From positions 74,878,956-74,942,955 of the forward strand of contig CM062292.1 of the NCBI GenBank assembly GCA_031216915.1: a stretch of 64,000 nt of DNA, in the 5' to 3' direction. This DNA is from Pictodentalium vernedei. Taxonomy: Eukaryota > Mollusca > Scaphopoda > Dentaliida > Dentaliidae. The notes below the pieces were generated by a model that saw only the letters and a list, made by a program, of their open reading frames with translations, did no database searches and was not told the origin of the DNA. A program made the translations under genes and the position numbers. Numbering within the stretch: the stretch's first letter is position 1; every line of letters begins with the position of its first letter. Shown piece by piece: positions 22,555 to 34,865 of this stretch.

Positions 22555-23120
22555 CAAAAGCCAATATCATTCCCAAAGCCAATATCATTCCCAAAGCCAA
22601 TAAGCTATCGAGCAGTTACTGATAAGTCATTGCTCGAACGACTCGAAGCCCATCGAGCAAATGAGCCTAAGAGCAATTGCTCCATGAGCAATTGCTCGAA
22701 CGACTCGAAGCTCATCGAGCAAATGAGCTATCGAGTAATTGCTCGTTCGAGTGACTCCTCGAACGACTCTTAGACTCATTTCAGTATTTGAGGATACCTA
22801 TGGCCCAGGTATTGTATTATTTGAGGATACCTATCGAGGATACCTTTTAGAGGATACTTATCTGAGGATACTATTACCTGTACCACAAGACATACCTATC
22901 CCAAATATCCCTTATAAGCCATCGAGCAGTTACTGAAAAGTCATTGCTCGAATGACTCGAAGCTCATCGAGCAAATGAGCCTAAGAGCAATTGCTCCATG
23001 AGCAATTGCTCGAACGACTCGAAGCTCATCGAGCAAATGAGCTATCGAGTAATTGCTCGTTCGAGTGACTCCTCGAACGACTCTTAGACTCATTTCAGTA
23101 TTTGAGGATACCTATGGCCT
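22555..23120. repeat. Tandem duplication of about 314 bp, GCTCGAACGACTCGAAG-rich
   Basis: Segments starting ATCGAGCAGTTACTGATAAG (22607) and ATCGAGCAGTTACTGAAAAG (22921) are near-identical for about 190 bases. Each is made of short inverted CATCGAGCAAATGAGC and GAGCAATTGCTC motifs, and is followed by TTTGAGGATACCTATGGCC. A small direct repeat CCAATATCATTCCCAAAG precedes the array. Confidence 0.8.
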
Positions 23121-23734
23121 GGTATTGTATTATTCGAGGATACCTTTTGGGGATACTAAATTGAGGATACCTTTGACCTGGTATTGTTGGAGGATACCTG
23201 TTGTAGAAACCTTTCATCTGTGTACTTCTGTTATTCGGCCCCATATCTCATCCATTACTTCCTAGCTATACCTATCTCAGTCTCGACTATAACATTGATC
23301 AAGGTTGAATCAGATGTCTCCTGTATACATATAAGGCATTCCGTAATTGAGATTCCTAGCCGAGTCCGTAAAAGTTGGATTCCGTGATTTGTCATCGACA
23401 CTCGAGGGTGTGGAAAGGGATTGATAACAACCAATTCAACAATGACTACAAGACTCTGAACAGATACAACCAACCAATACAAAATAACAAAGGTACAGAT
23501 ACAACAGAACCAATTGTGAACAGAACAAAGTGAACGAAGATCCAACACAACCAAGATCGAAGTGATCAAAACAAAGTGACGAAAATCGAACTGATCTGAT
23601 CGAATAATAACCAAACTCGAAGTGAATTGGCCATAACAAATTGAACAAAGTTATGAACTATAACCCTAATGAAGGTATATATAATTAACCCTCTTGAACT
23701 GTTTGAATGAACTTTATTTTTGAACTATATATAA
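23121..23734. other. Low-complexity AAC-rich sequence
   Basis: From 23400 to 23660 the plus strand is a diffuse AACAGATACAACCAACC-like low-complexity tract. No gene. Confidence 0.5.
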
Positions 23735-23769
23735 TATAAAAGTGGCTAATTTGTGCGTGTGTGTGCCAT

Positions 23770-23930
23770 ATGATAAATAGAATATGAAATGAGTGTTTTT
23801 CTCATATAATATTTATGAAACTCGTCCGAATTTTCCGTTTGGGCTAGCCTGAGCCAAAACGGAAAATTCTTAGACTCGTTTCATAAATAATATATGAGAA
23901 AAACTCTCATTCCATATCCTCTATTTATCC
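23770..23930. repeat. Hairpin repeat C
   Basis: Copy with AATATGAAATGAGTGTTTTT and AAAACTCTCATTCCATATCC ends. It lies directly before a LINE fragment and probably inserted into that LINE. Confidence 0.75.
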
Positions 23931-24055
23931 GACCCCTTCTAGAATACGCCCACACCGCCTGGGATAATTGTACAATAAACGAAACAGATGAACTTGAGAA
24001 AATACAAATTGCTGCTGCTAGAATTGTTACTGACGCAACAAAAAAGTGCCAGCAA

Positions 24056-25088
24056 CAGGGGGAGGCCACCAAAAATTTGCAAGACGTGACGTGGGGTGGG
24101 TGGGTCTCTTGAGTGCGCCAAAAATGTGCATTTCCAACTTGTGCAATTTTTTGAATTTTTTAAAAATATATCAATATATCAGCTAATATATACCATCATT
24201 TGTGTTTCAAACCTTAAAGATGATGTTGTACATCACACTCGTAACATAAATACAACATCAGGAGGCTTTATATGTGAGAATATTGGGCTTAAACTGGGAA
24301 ATTGTCACACGTTAGTAGGGGGTCTCTTGACCAATGAGAAAGCGACGAAAATTTCGCAGATTATCTACAAACCCCAGGGACACCATATCCATACCTTCCC
24401 CAACTCAACATTTCGATCTGCGGGATGTGTCTCACCTAATATAAATAACTGGCGGGTGGATGTCTTGTTCGAAATGTAGAAAATGTGCAGACAATATTTT
24501 GGGAACAATTCAAATGAAAATTTGTTCCCGTATATGTACACCTGCTCTGGCCACGCCTGATAATGAACAGCTTGTCATTTGTAGATTGGGACCCACAGCA
24601 GCCCACGGAGGTTTAAATTGGTGGTACCAGTTTAACCCTTTACCTAACATGAAAAGCAGACGACACTTGCCAAAAAATGATTGAATAACTAATTTTTTTC
24701 ATTTTTTGTCTCAAAAACATAGGTTATGACCCCTCATTGGAACGAGCTCGACGAGCTCGTTCCAATGAGGGGTCATAACCTATGTTTTTGAGACAAAATA
24801 TGAAAAAATAATAAAAATTAATTAGCGTTTTTTGAGAATAGCGCTGGCCGGTTTTTGCCGTTACGTTGGGTATAGGGTTAAGAACATTATGAAAACCCCC
24901 TAAAGACAGCTGTGCCTACTAAGTTTATAAGTTTATTTTGGATTTTAATGGGAGAGTGGGGGGTGGGTGTCTGAGAACGTTAGTAGAAAATTTGCACGTA
25001 GTGGGTGGGGTGGGTGTAAAAAGGAGCCGAATAAAAAATAGGACGTCACGTCTTGCAAATTTTTTGTGCCCCCCCCCCCCCCCCCCCT
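24056..25088. mobile_element. hAT-like element of about 1.03 kb with nested TTAA element
   Basis: Left end CAGGGGGAGGCCACCAAAAA, right end CTTGCAAATTTTTTGTGCC plus a C run. Inner inverted arms are TTGCAAGACGTGACGT and ACGTCACGTCTTGCAA. TGCCAGCAA is repeated on both sides (24047-24055, 25089-25097), giving an 8-9 bp duplication. The C19 run at 25069-25087 is an expansion at the right end. No transposase frame remains. Confidence 0.72.
24632..24881. mobile_element. TTAA palindromic element, subfamily 1, reversed
   Basis: Reads opposite to the 10061 copy: TTAACCCTTTACCTAACATG at the left and CCGGTTTTTGCCGTTACGTT near the right. The core hairpin GGAACGAGCTCGACGAGCTC is complete. It is nested inside the hAT-like element. 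Confidence 0.82.
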
Positions 25089-25290
25089 TGCCAGCAAAGC
25101 ATCTTTGTATATTAAAACGGGTTGGGAAAAATTAGAATCTCGGAGGAAAAAACATAAATTAGTCCAATTCTTTAAAATGTACCATAAACTAAATCCACAG
25201 TTTATTTCCAGTAGAATTCCCACATTCATTTCAAATGTGCAATCATGTAGTCTTCGAACTAATCAAAATATTCGAGTGCCCTTTTGTCGC

Positions 25291-25585
25291 AGTGGTGGCG
25301 CCAGGGGGGGGGGGGGGGTCGGTGAGCCGGTGAGCCGGTGAGGTCCAGCCCCCCCCCCCTCCCCTCGTCGGAGATTTTTAGTCAGTCCGTCGGAGAGTCT
25401 CGTAAACCCGACTTCACGAGAAATTACCGCCAATCGAATGTAGATATCTCGTCTTGTCAGTCTCGAACCCGTGCAGCACTGGAACTTTGATAGAGAATAG
25501 TGAGTCTCACGAAATTCCTTAATGTCGTTCGTCAAACTGGCTTTATAGATGAAATATTTCCCGACCTTATTATAATATGTTTACT
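25291..25585. other. No gene recognised; short G and C runs
   Basis: G14 and C10 tracts near 25306-25360 flank a triple GGTGAGCC repeat. The 90-codon minus-strand frame across them is a low-complexity artefact. Confidence 0.5.
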
Positions 25586-25649
25586 TTAACCCTTTACCTA
25601 AGGTAACGGCCAAAACCGGCCAGCGCTATTCTCAAAAATCTCCAATCAC
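25586..25649. mobile_element. TTAA element fragment, left end only
   Basis: TTAACCCTTTACCTAAGGTA through CCGGCCAGCGCTATTCTC, then cut off where the next repeat begins. Confidence 0.7.
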
Positions 25650-25856
25650 GGTTCAGAGAAAACAATATCAGGCTCGGCTTCGCCTCACCTAATATTGTTT
25701 TCTCTGAAGGGGAAAAACGCGAAGCCGTTGTTTTGGCAACAGCAGAATCACGTGCTTGTATCAGGGGCCCTTGATACGGATTCGGAACAAGGGCCCAGAT
25801 ACATTTAACTTTAGTTGCGTAACAGTGAAAAAACGCCCCGATTGTGAGATAAATGA
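25650..25856. repeat. Repeat with GGCTTCGCCTC hairpin, shared with 45244-45600
   Basis: A hairpin (CAGAGAAAACAATATCAGG and CCTAATATTGTTTTCTCTG) is followed by GGAAAAACGCGAAGC and GATACGGATTCGGAACAAGG, ending CCCCGATTGTGAGATAAA. This copy lacks the 123-bp insert present in the 45-kb copy. The LINE body starts at its right edge. Confidence 0.75.
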
Positions 25857-27467
25857 CGAATGTAGTAAACATTCTAAGTACCTCAAACAAGAATGTTTAT
25901 CTAATGGGGGATTTTAACATTGTCTTACTTGGCCTTTGTAGGCATAACAAAACCGACTTATTTGTCGAAACTATGTTTAGTGCAGGTTTTATGCCATTTA
26001 TAACAAGACCAACTAGAATTACAGATCATTCTGCCACCATAATTGATAATATTTTCAGTAACAAAATTAATCCCCATATATCTGGAATAATTATTACAGA
26101 TGTAAGTGATCTTTTTGGAACATTTTATGTTGATGAATCATCAAAAAGGCGCAGCCATCCCATACAAACCCCAAAAAGATCTTTTAAGCAGGAAACTGTA
26201 AATCAGTTTAGGTTTCTCTTGTCTGAAAGTGACTACACCGATGTAATGAATGCTCCTTGTCCCAACGAAGCCTATGACATTCTTCTCGAAATTGTCCATG
26301 CAGCTTCCAATCAAGCTTTTCCAGAAGAAATCATAAGCGTTCCCCAAAAGTTTGTGAAGCACGAATCATGGATGACATCGGGCCTTTTGCAGTCATCTTT
26401 GGAAAAAACAAAACTGTTAGTCAAAAAATTAAAATCCCCAACCACACATAACAAATTAAGATACAAAACGTACTGTACCATTCTTAACAGGTTGAAAAGG
26501 GCTCGCAAATCTGATTATTACAAGACTATACTTCTTGAAAATAAACATAACATGAAAAAAAAACTTGGGAAATCTTGAAAAAAGCAATTAACAAATCTAA
26601 TTCTACCTGTACATTCCCGTCCACATTTGTCGATGGAAATGTGGAAATATCTGATCCCAAAGAGATAGCTGACAAATTTAACTCCTACTTCGTTAACATC
26701 GGTTCAATATTAAGCCCCTCAGTACCAACCTCCTGTCGATATTTTACTGATTTCGTTAATGGAAATGGAATTGAGTCATTATTTATCTTGCCCACTACCC
26801 CACACGAGGTAATTCAGTACACAAAAAAATTAAAATCAAAAACAAGTAGAGACCTTGACAATATGTCTTCCAAAATATTAAAGGAGATAATATATGAGAT
26901 CACTGACCCTTTAGCACACGTAATTAATCTCTCTTTCTCAACCGGTATTGTCCCCAGCAAAATGAAAATAGCAAAAGTAATTCTTGTCTTTAAATCTGGT
27001 GACCATCAACTATTCAACAATTATAGGCTCATTGGCATATTATCGACCTTCTCGAAAATATTAGAAAAATTAATGTATTCCAGGTTAATATCTTTCCTGG
27101 AAGACAATAAGATAATTCATCAGTATCAGTTTGGATTCAGAAAGGCACACTCAAAAATACACCCGGCACTGCATCTCATAAACAATGTTGCTGAAATGAA
27201 TAAGCCAACAAAGACACGTACTTTAGCTCTATTTCTGGACCTCTCCAAAGCATTTGATACTATAAATCACTAGATCTTACTCCAAAAGCAAGAATTCTAT
27301 GGAATACGGGGCCATGCAATCTCTTGGTTCAAAGATTATCTTACTGACAGATCTCAGTCAGATTCCCTTCCAAAGGCGAGTTCTGATTTCCAGGTGATAA
27401 CAACTGGTATCCCACAGGGATCTATTTTTGGTCCTATTCTCTTCATAATTTATATTAACGATATTAT

Positions 27468-28251
27468 CAGGCCTGGCATTCTGAAAAATGCAGGAGGGTA
27501 AAAAATCGATCTCCTCAGTCAGCTTAGGAGAGCAATTAGCTTTACACAGCATTTTAAGAATCCAGTTGAACGAACTAATTGAAACTGAAACCAACAGACT
27601 ACATCAGTGATTTTATTAACTTTACTAAGGTAAAGCGAAATCTCTTAGACATCTAGATGTCTCACTCAACAACCGAACACACACTTGACAAGACCTGTGT
27701 TTGTACCCAGACCTGTTGTCCAAGAAAGTCATACGCCTACCACTACCACCTTCAACCCCAAGGGGGTTGAAGGTGGTAGTGGTAGACGTATGACTTTCTT
27801 GGACAACAGGTCTGCTTGAATCTACAGTCACATCCTGGAGCAAGTGCTTCAAGTGACAGGATAGTAGTAATGGTAGTATATTATAGAGTCAATATTCCTT
27901 GAATAATTACCCCTCAAACTGTGATGTCAGTTGTTGAATTTGAAACTGACAGAAAAAAAATATTGCTGTGACCCATTTTGCTTCAAATGATTGCAACTGT
28001 GTTTGGGTATGGTTGCAGCCATATCCTTTTACCACTAAACCACTTTCAAAATGAAATTACGTGATGGTATGTGACTTCGAAGTTAAATTACATTTTTGCT
28101 TTACAACAAAAATTTAATGTGAGCATAATACATGTAATCTCAATCATCCCAGACCAAAATATTTAGGAGGGCAATTTTTCGCTCTCCTTAATTCTTTCAG
28201 GAGGGCAGTAAGGAGAGCTAAAAAATCGCTTTCCTGAAATTGCCAAGCCTG
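27468..28251. mobile_element. 784-bp non-autonomous element, CAGGCCTGG ends, 6-bp duplication
   Basis: Ends CAGGCCTGGCATT and AATTGCCAAGCCTG are inverted; TATTAT is duplicated (27462-27467 and 28252-28257). It splits the LINE RT between INDII and the SYADD motif. Subterminal GGAGAGC and GGAGGGC motifs recur. A large hairpin occupies 27692-27808. A 254-bp relative lies at 41039-41292. Confidence 0.8.
27692..27808. repeat. Hairpin inside the 784-bp element
   Basis: Arms CAGACCTGTTGTCCAAGAAA and TTTCTTGGACAACAGGTCTG with CCACTACCACCTTCAACCCC next to the turn; nearly perfect over about 50 bp. Confidence 0.8.
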
Positions 28252-28564
28252 TATTATAAACTCGACATTGCTGAAAATTTTATCATATGCAGACGATACT
28301 ACTGCATATATACGTCTGGCTGTAACTTAAATACAATAATAGAATTAATTAATAACGAACTCAATAACATATACAATTGATGCACAGCTAATAAACTCAC
28401 ACTAAACGAGAGGAAGGCAAAATTTGTTATTTTTCACCCTCAGAATGACATATACACAATTGAATGTAGAAGAGTTAACAATTCAAATATCTCACTCATT
28501 GCTAACAATCAAGAGGAAATATCTGTAAAATTCCTAGGAGTCCACGTGGATGAAAATTTGAACT

Positions 28565-28807
28565 TTAACCCTTTACCCAACGTAACGGCCAAAACCGGCC
28601 AGCGCGATTCTCAAAAATCGCCAATTAATTTTCATTATTTTTTTCATTTTTTGTCTCAAAAACATAGGTTATGACCCCTCATTGGAACGAGCTCGTTCCA
28701 ATGAGGGGTCATAACCTATGTTTTTGAGACAAAAAATGAAAAAAATTAGTTATTCAAGATTTTTTTTTGCACGTGTCGTCTGCTTTTCATGTTAGGTAAA
28801 GGGTTAA
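28565..28807. mobile_element. TTAA palindromic element, subfamily 1, in LINE coding sequence
   Basis: Deleting 28569-28807 restores the LINE reading across NLNF and KKHIS with a single TTAA, so the duplicated target is exactly TTAA. Core hairpin GGAACGAGCTCGTTCC is perfect. Confidence 0.92.
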
Positions 28808-31800
28808 GAAGCATATCTCAGTAATCTGCTCCAAAATGTCCAGGGCAACTTATGCCGTAAACAAAGTCAAAATGATTCTACCGAAAGAATGCCTGAAAAT
28901 ATTATATTACTCTTTGATCCATAGTCACATGCTATATGGTATCCACATCTGGGGTCACTCGTCGTCAACTCGGTCGATCATTAAATTACAAAAGAAAGCC
29001 ATCCGAATTATAGCTAACAAAAATTACAATGCTCATACTGATCCATTATTTAGTGAGCTGCGTATCTCAAAATTCATGGACCTGTACAAACTTCAGGTCT
29101 CTTTGTTTATGCATGATTAGTATAACAGCATGATCCCTGAAAGCTTTGAGAAGGTTTTCAGAATATACCAAAACCCTTGAGGAATGGACACCAGACAATC
29201 GGGTAAATTACACACACTAAAACCAAGAACTTAATTTACCGCAAACTTTCCGATCCATACTTTCACTAGGATGGGGGATATAATAGAACCATCGGTTCAA
29301 AACTATTCCAGATCACTATTCAAAAAGTATTTAACAGAGCAATCCTTGAATTTATACCCTCATCACGCCAGCTGTAATAAATCTGTTTGTATGGCGAACG
29401 AACAGGTTCGAAAATAATTATTGAGGTACATACTATATTATTTGAGGTTCATTCTATATTATTTCAGGTTCATCCTATATTATTTGAGGTTCATCCTATA
29501 TTATTTCAGGGTCATCCTATATTATTTCAGGTTCATCCTAAAATAATATTTATGACCCTCTCGTACGCGATCAATAATTTGTCCGACCCTAGATGGACTA
29601 CAATTATTGTTTCATGTTGAACCAGGTTCGACATAAATATTTCAGGTTCATCCTACATTAATTGAGGATGAACCTAAAATAATTTGTCCGACCCTGGATC
29701 GACCATAATTATTGTTTCATGTTGAACCAGGTCCGACATCAATATTTGAGGTTTATCCTATATTAATTGAGGATGAACCTGAAATAATTTGTCCGACCCT
29801 GGATGGACCATAATTATTGTTTCATGTTGAACCAGGTTCGACATCAATATTTGAGGTTCATCCTATATTAATTGAGGATGAACCTGAAATAATTTGTCCG
29901 ACCCTGGATCGACCATAATTATTCAGGATGCTGCTAAAATCCCACGATGCAATACGCTCCACGAGCCAATCAGTTGAGTCGATACAAACGCGATGTGTGC
30001 GTGCTTTTCGAACAATGGGACATAACTGGGGGGGGAAAGCAAGATAAAGTTGATGCAGGCACACAGCTTCAGACAAAGAATCCCGCTGAGAGATTGTTTT
30101 GTATGCACTTCACACGATTTTTTTTTCGAACCTTTGTAATCACGCAAAATAAATGATTTTTTCCCATGAAAATGTCAAATGGGCAGTGTTGATTGTTTAC
30201 TGTACTATTACAAACAAGTTGTGTTTTAATATTGAAATATGACTCACTAACCAATAGTGTTGCGGACAGGACCGCAAACAAACGGTCCGGTACCGGTCCA
30301 GGCGTGGTCTGCGGTACGGTCCGATGAGGACCGGGCCGCCCCTGCTGCACCGGTACACAGACACGCTGAACCGGTCCGGGGCGATCCAAGGGACCGATTC
30401 AGGGAGACGCAAAGGGAAGTTTTGCACTCTCCCAATTGATACACAAACTGATAATTTCATCTTGATAGACGGTGAATACATTGAAGTCGAGTAAGTTTGA
30501 AGTAACTGTCAACTATATTGGGCCAATCTGTCACCAATCAACCACCTGCATCCTGTGATTCCTGTCACGGGTGTCGGGTGAAGATATCAGCGATGAGCGG
30601 TTCTACAAAAAAGTTCCTAAAATAGCGAACGCTCAAATTCGGTGACAAGAAGCTGTCATTCAATTCCTTTGTCGGCAAAGAATTCCAATGTGTATTGTGT
30701 ATCTATTTCTATAAACCCCGATCTGGATTATGTGCACATGGAAACTATTTAGTTGGTAGTAACTTGGTCCCTGTATTTCATCTGGTAGGTTTGGTGTTGT
30801 GACCCTATTAAATTGGACCATGGGCGCAGATCATGGTGGGGGGGGGGGGGGGGACGAGGGGGCGTGTGCCCCACAAAGTTTTTCGGGGGGGGGGGGGGGG
30901 AGGGAGGCATTACATGTTATGTCCCCCGCGCTCCTCCCACATATGTAAGTCCGATAGCAGCTGATATTGTCCGAGCAATGCTGCAATAGGCGGAAATCGT
31001 GTATTTTCAGCTTACATTTTCAAATTTTCCGCCCGCAGGACCAAAATATGGATGGCCCTGCGCATTGTGTAGCCCCCCCCCCCCGACACCCCCCCCACCC
31101 CCCACACACACAGACTCTAAAGAGAGAGACCTATGCCCCTGAATTGGACCGCCTTGAACTGGTCCATCTAGAAAAAAACGGACCGCCTGCCCGAATATCG
31201 GACCGCTATTTCTTGGACCGGACCGGACCGGACCGGAACTCCATTGGCGGTCCGGTACGGTCCGCATCACTGCTAACCAACATATCGGGAAAACGTCTCG
31301 TGAAGTTTAAAAATTTAATGGAGCAGTTCAAAAAAGTGCCACTGTGGGGTAGGATGGGGAAGGGCAAAAATGATGGATTTCGTATGTATGTTTGTTTGTC
31401 TGTGTGTCTGCTATAGAAATAAATATGGGGCCATCCATAGTGCCCGAAATTGGCCTACTTTATGGCGGAGGCCATTGTCAGGTTTAAAAAACTGCAGGGG
31501 TGGGATTGGAGAGGGGCACCAAAAGCTATGACCAATTTGTTTTTTTACTGATGTAGGTCCTCAAAGGGGTCTAATAGTGGTAACTTCTTATCAGGAATCT
31601 TAAAGGTTTCAAAAATTGCCGGTGGTGGTGTTGGGGAGAGGCAAAACTTGTGTATTTTGTGTGTATGTCTGTATGACCACTATAAAAAGGCATACGGAGC
31701 CACCCACAGTGCACAAGCTGGTTCTGCTAGGGTTTTTTTTTCTACACCGGGAGTCATGGATTGAAAAAGTCAGGATTGAAAAAGTGCCGGGGTGGGGAGA

Positions 31801-32014
31801 GTCACCCAATGCCATGACAATTTTCCTTTTCACCTCTATAGATCCTCAAAGGGGTTTACCTGAGGTAACTTTTTACCGGGAATATTATGGTGCGGTTAGG
31901 GCCGCAGGCCTGCCCAAGTTACTCTTTTAAAGTCAGGGCTGTGGTTTTATGAACTGTTTTTTCTTAGAAATTTACCGTACAGCATCGGGTAACCCTGCTA
32001 GTCTTTGTTAAAAC

Positions 32015-32225
32015 CTGAATTGGCGTGTAAGTAAGTTACTGACCTCGCTGTCGGTATTCATGAATTTGAACAACCTGCCAACGAGCTGTAACACCTCGCC
32101 GATTCGCGGCTCGGTGTCACATACCGCACGTTACCCTGACAGGTTGTTCAATTTCATGAATACCTCCAGCTCAGTTACTTACTATTACTTGCTTTCTATG
32201 GTGTAACCTATACTTATCACCCAGG
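32015..32225. repeat. Hairpin repeat in the spacer, also inverted at 35831-36043
   Basis: Palindrome with GAATTTGAACAACCTG and CAGGTTGTTCAATTTC arms and a CGCCGATTCGCGGCTCGG centre. It extends one-sidedly to GATAAG/CACCCAGG. The same 210 bp recurs reverse-complemented outside the fold-back element. Confidence 0.8.
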
Positions 32226-33654
32226 ACCTCGGATTGAAAGCTGCTCCATTAAATTTTTAAACTTCACGAGACGTTTTCCCGATATGTTGGTTAGCAGTGA
32301 TGCAGACCGTACCGGACCGCCAATGGTGTTCCGGTCCGGTCCAAGGAATAGCGGTCCGATATTCGGGCAGGCGGTCCGTTTTTTTCTAGATGGACCGGTC
32401 TAAGGCGGTCCAATTCAGGGGCACAGGTGTCTCTCTTTAGAGTGTGTGTGTGGGGGGAGGGGGTGGGGTGGCGGGGGGGGGGGGGATGCTACACAATGCG
32501 CAGGGCCAACCATGTTTTGGTCCTGCGGGCGGAAAATTTGAAAATGAAAGCTGAAAATACACGATTTCCTCCTATTGCAGCATTGCTGGGACACACAACG
32601 CGCAGGGCCAAGCATGGTTTGGCCCGGCGGGAGGAAATTTTGAAAAAGCAAGCTGAAAAATACGCGATTTTCGCCTATTGCAGCATTGCTCGAACAATAT
32701 CAGCTGCCGTACCGGAGTATCGGACCTATATATGTGGGAGGAACGCGGGGGACATAACATGTAATGCCTCCCCGAAAAACTTTGTGGGGTACACGCCCCC
32801 TCGTCCCCCCCCCCCCCCATGATCTTCGCCCATGGTCCAATTTAATAGGGTCACCACACCAAACCTACCAGATGAAATACAGGGACCAAGTTACTACCAA
32901 CTAAACAGTTTCCATGTGCACATAATCCAGATCGGGGTTTATAGAAATAGATACACAATATACATTGAAATTCTTTGCCGACAAAGGAATTGAATGACAG
33001 CTTCTTGTCACCGAATTTGAGCGTTCGCTATTTTGGGAACTTTTTTGTAGAACCGCTCATCGCTGATACCTTCACCCGACACCCGTGACAGGAATCACGG
33101 GATGCAGGTGGTTGATTGGTGACAGATTGGCTCAATATAGTTGACAGTTACTTCAAACTTACTCGACTTCAATGTATTCACCGTCTATTAAGATGAAATT
33201 ATCAGTTTTTGTATCAATTGGGAGAGTGCAAAACTTCCCTTTGCGTCTCCCTGGATCGGTCCATTGGACCGCCCCGGACCGGTCCAGCGTGTCTGTTTGC
33301 GGTCCTGTCCGCAACACTATTGGTAAGCGAGTCATATTTCAATATTAAAACACAACTTGTTTGTAACAGTTCAGTAAACAATCAACACTGCCCATTTGAC
33401 ATTTTCATGGGAAAAAATCTTATTTATTTTGCGTGATTACAAAGGGTCGAAAAAAAATCGTGTGAAGCGCATACAAAACAATCTCTCAGCGGGATTCTCT
33501 GTCTGAAGCTGTGTGCCTGCATCAAGTTTATCTTGCTCCCCCCCCCCCCCCCCCCCCCACTCCAGTTATGTCCCATTGAAAGCACGCACACATCGCGTCT
33601 GTATCGACTCAACTGATTGGCTCGTGGAGCGTATTGCATCGTGGGATTTTAGCA

Positions 33655-34865
33655 TCATCCTGAATAATTATGGTCGATCCAGGGTCGGACAAATTATTTT
33701 AGGTTCATCCTCAATTAATATAGGATGAACCTCAAATATTTATGTCGAACCTGGTTCAACATGAAGCAATAGTTATGGTCCATCCAGAGTCGGACAAATT
33801 ATTTCAGGTTCATCCTCAATTAATATAGGATGAACATCAAATATTGATGTCGAACCTGGTTCAACATGAAACAATAATTATGGTCCATCCAGGGTCGGAC
33901 AAATTATTTCAGGTTCATCCTCAATTAATATAGGATGAACCTGAAATATTTATGTCGAACCTGGTTCAACATCAAACAATAATTATGGTCCATCCAGGGT
34001 CGGACAAATTATTTCAGGTGCATCCTCAATTAATATAGGATGAACCTGAAATATTGATGTCGAACCTGGTTCAACATGAAACAATAATTATGGTCCATCC
34101 AGGGTCGGACAATTTATTTCAGGTTCATCCTCAATTAATATAGGATGAACCTGAAATATTTATGTCGAACCTGGTTCAACATGAAACAATAATTATGGTC
34201 CATCCAGGGTCGGACAAATTATTTCAGGTTCATCCTTAATTAATATAGGATGAACCTGAAATATTTATGTCGAATCTGGTTCAACATAAAACAATAATTA
34301 TGGTCCATCCAGGGTCGGACAAATTATTTCAGGTGCATCCTCAATTAATATAGGATGAAGCTGAAATATTTATGTCGAACCTGGTTCAACATGAAACAAT
34401 AATTATGGTCCATCCAGGGTCGGGACAATTTATTTCAGGTTCATCCTCAATTAACATAGGATGAACCTGAAATATTGATGTCGAACCTGGTTCAACATGA
34501 AACAATAATTATGGTCCATCCTGGGTCGGACAAATTATTTCAGGTTCATCCTCAATTAATATAGGATGAACCTGAAATATTTATGTCGAACCTGGTTCAA
34601 CATGAAACAATAATTATGGTCCATCCAGGATCGGACAAATTATTTCAGGTTCATCCTCAATTAATATAGGATGAACCTCAAATATTGATGTCGAACCTGG
34701 TTCAACATGAAACAATAATTATGGTCGATCCAGGGTCGGACAAATTATTTTAGGTTCATCCTCAATTAATATAGGATGAACTTGAAATATTTATGTCGAA
34801 CCAGGTTCAACATGAAACAATAATTATAGTCCATCCAGGGTCGGACAAATTATTGATCGCGTACG
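33655..34865. repeat. Tandem array of about 11 palindromic units in the right arm
   Basis: Each unit of about 105 bp has CCAGGGTCGGACAAATTATT, AGGTTCATCCTCAATTAATA, TAGGATGAACCT and GTCGAACCTGGTTCAACATG. Inside each unit AGGTTCATCCT and AGGATGAACCT form a small hairpin. The left arm (29570-29935) has only about three such units, so the arms differ in copy number. Confidence 0.9.

Larger units (their letters stand above)
23925..25290 (+). pseudogene. LINE C-terminal fragment, interrupted by the element at 24056-25088
   Basis: 23925-24055 encodes IRPLLEYAHTAWDNCTINET and ELEKIQIAAARIVTDATK. The reading resumes at about 25098 with ASKASLYIKTGWEKLESRRK and FKMYHKLNPQFIS. Together these are the familiar C-terminal part of CR1/jockey-like LINE polyproteins. 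One-base indels near the A run at 24039-24045 prevent a continuous frame. Different from, but related in style to, the LINE at 25857. Confidence 0.82.

Noticed and set aside
30247..30444. Overlapping frames on both strands rich in Arg and Gly
   Set aside because: They come from GGTCCGGTACCGGTCC-type low-complexity sequence in the fold-back arm.
33655..34865. Regular repeats with spacers, CRISPR-like at first sight
   Set aside because: The whole unit of about 105 bp is repeated, spacers included, in an animal transposon arm; there are no unique spacers.
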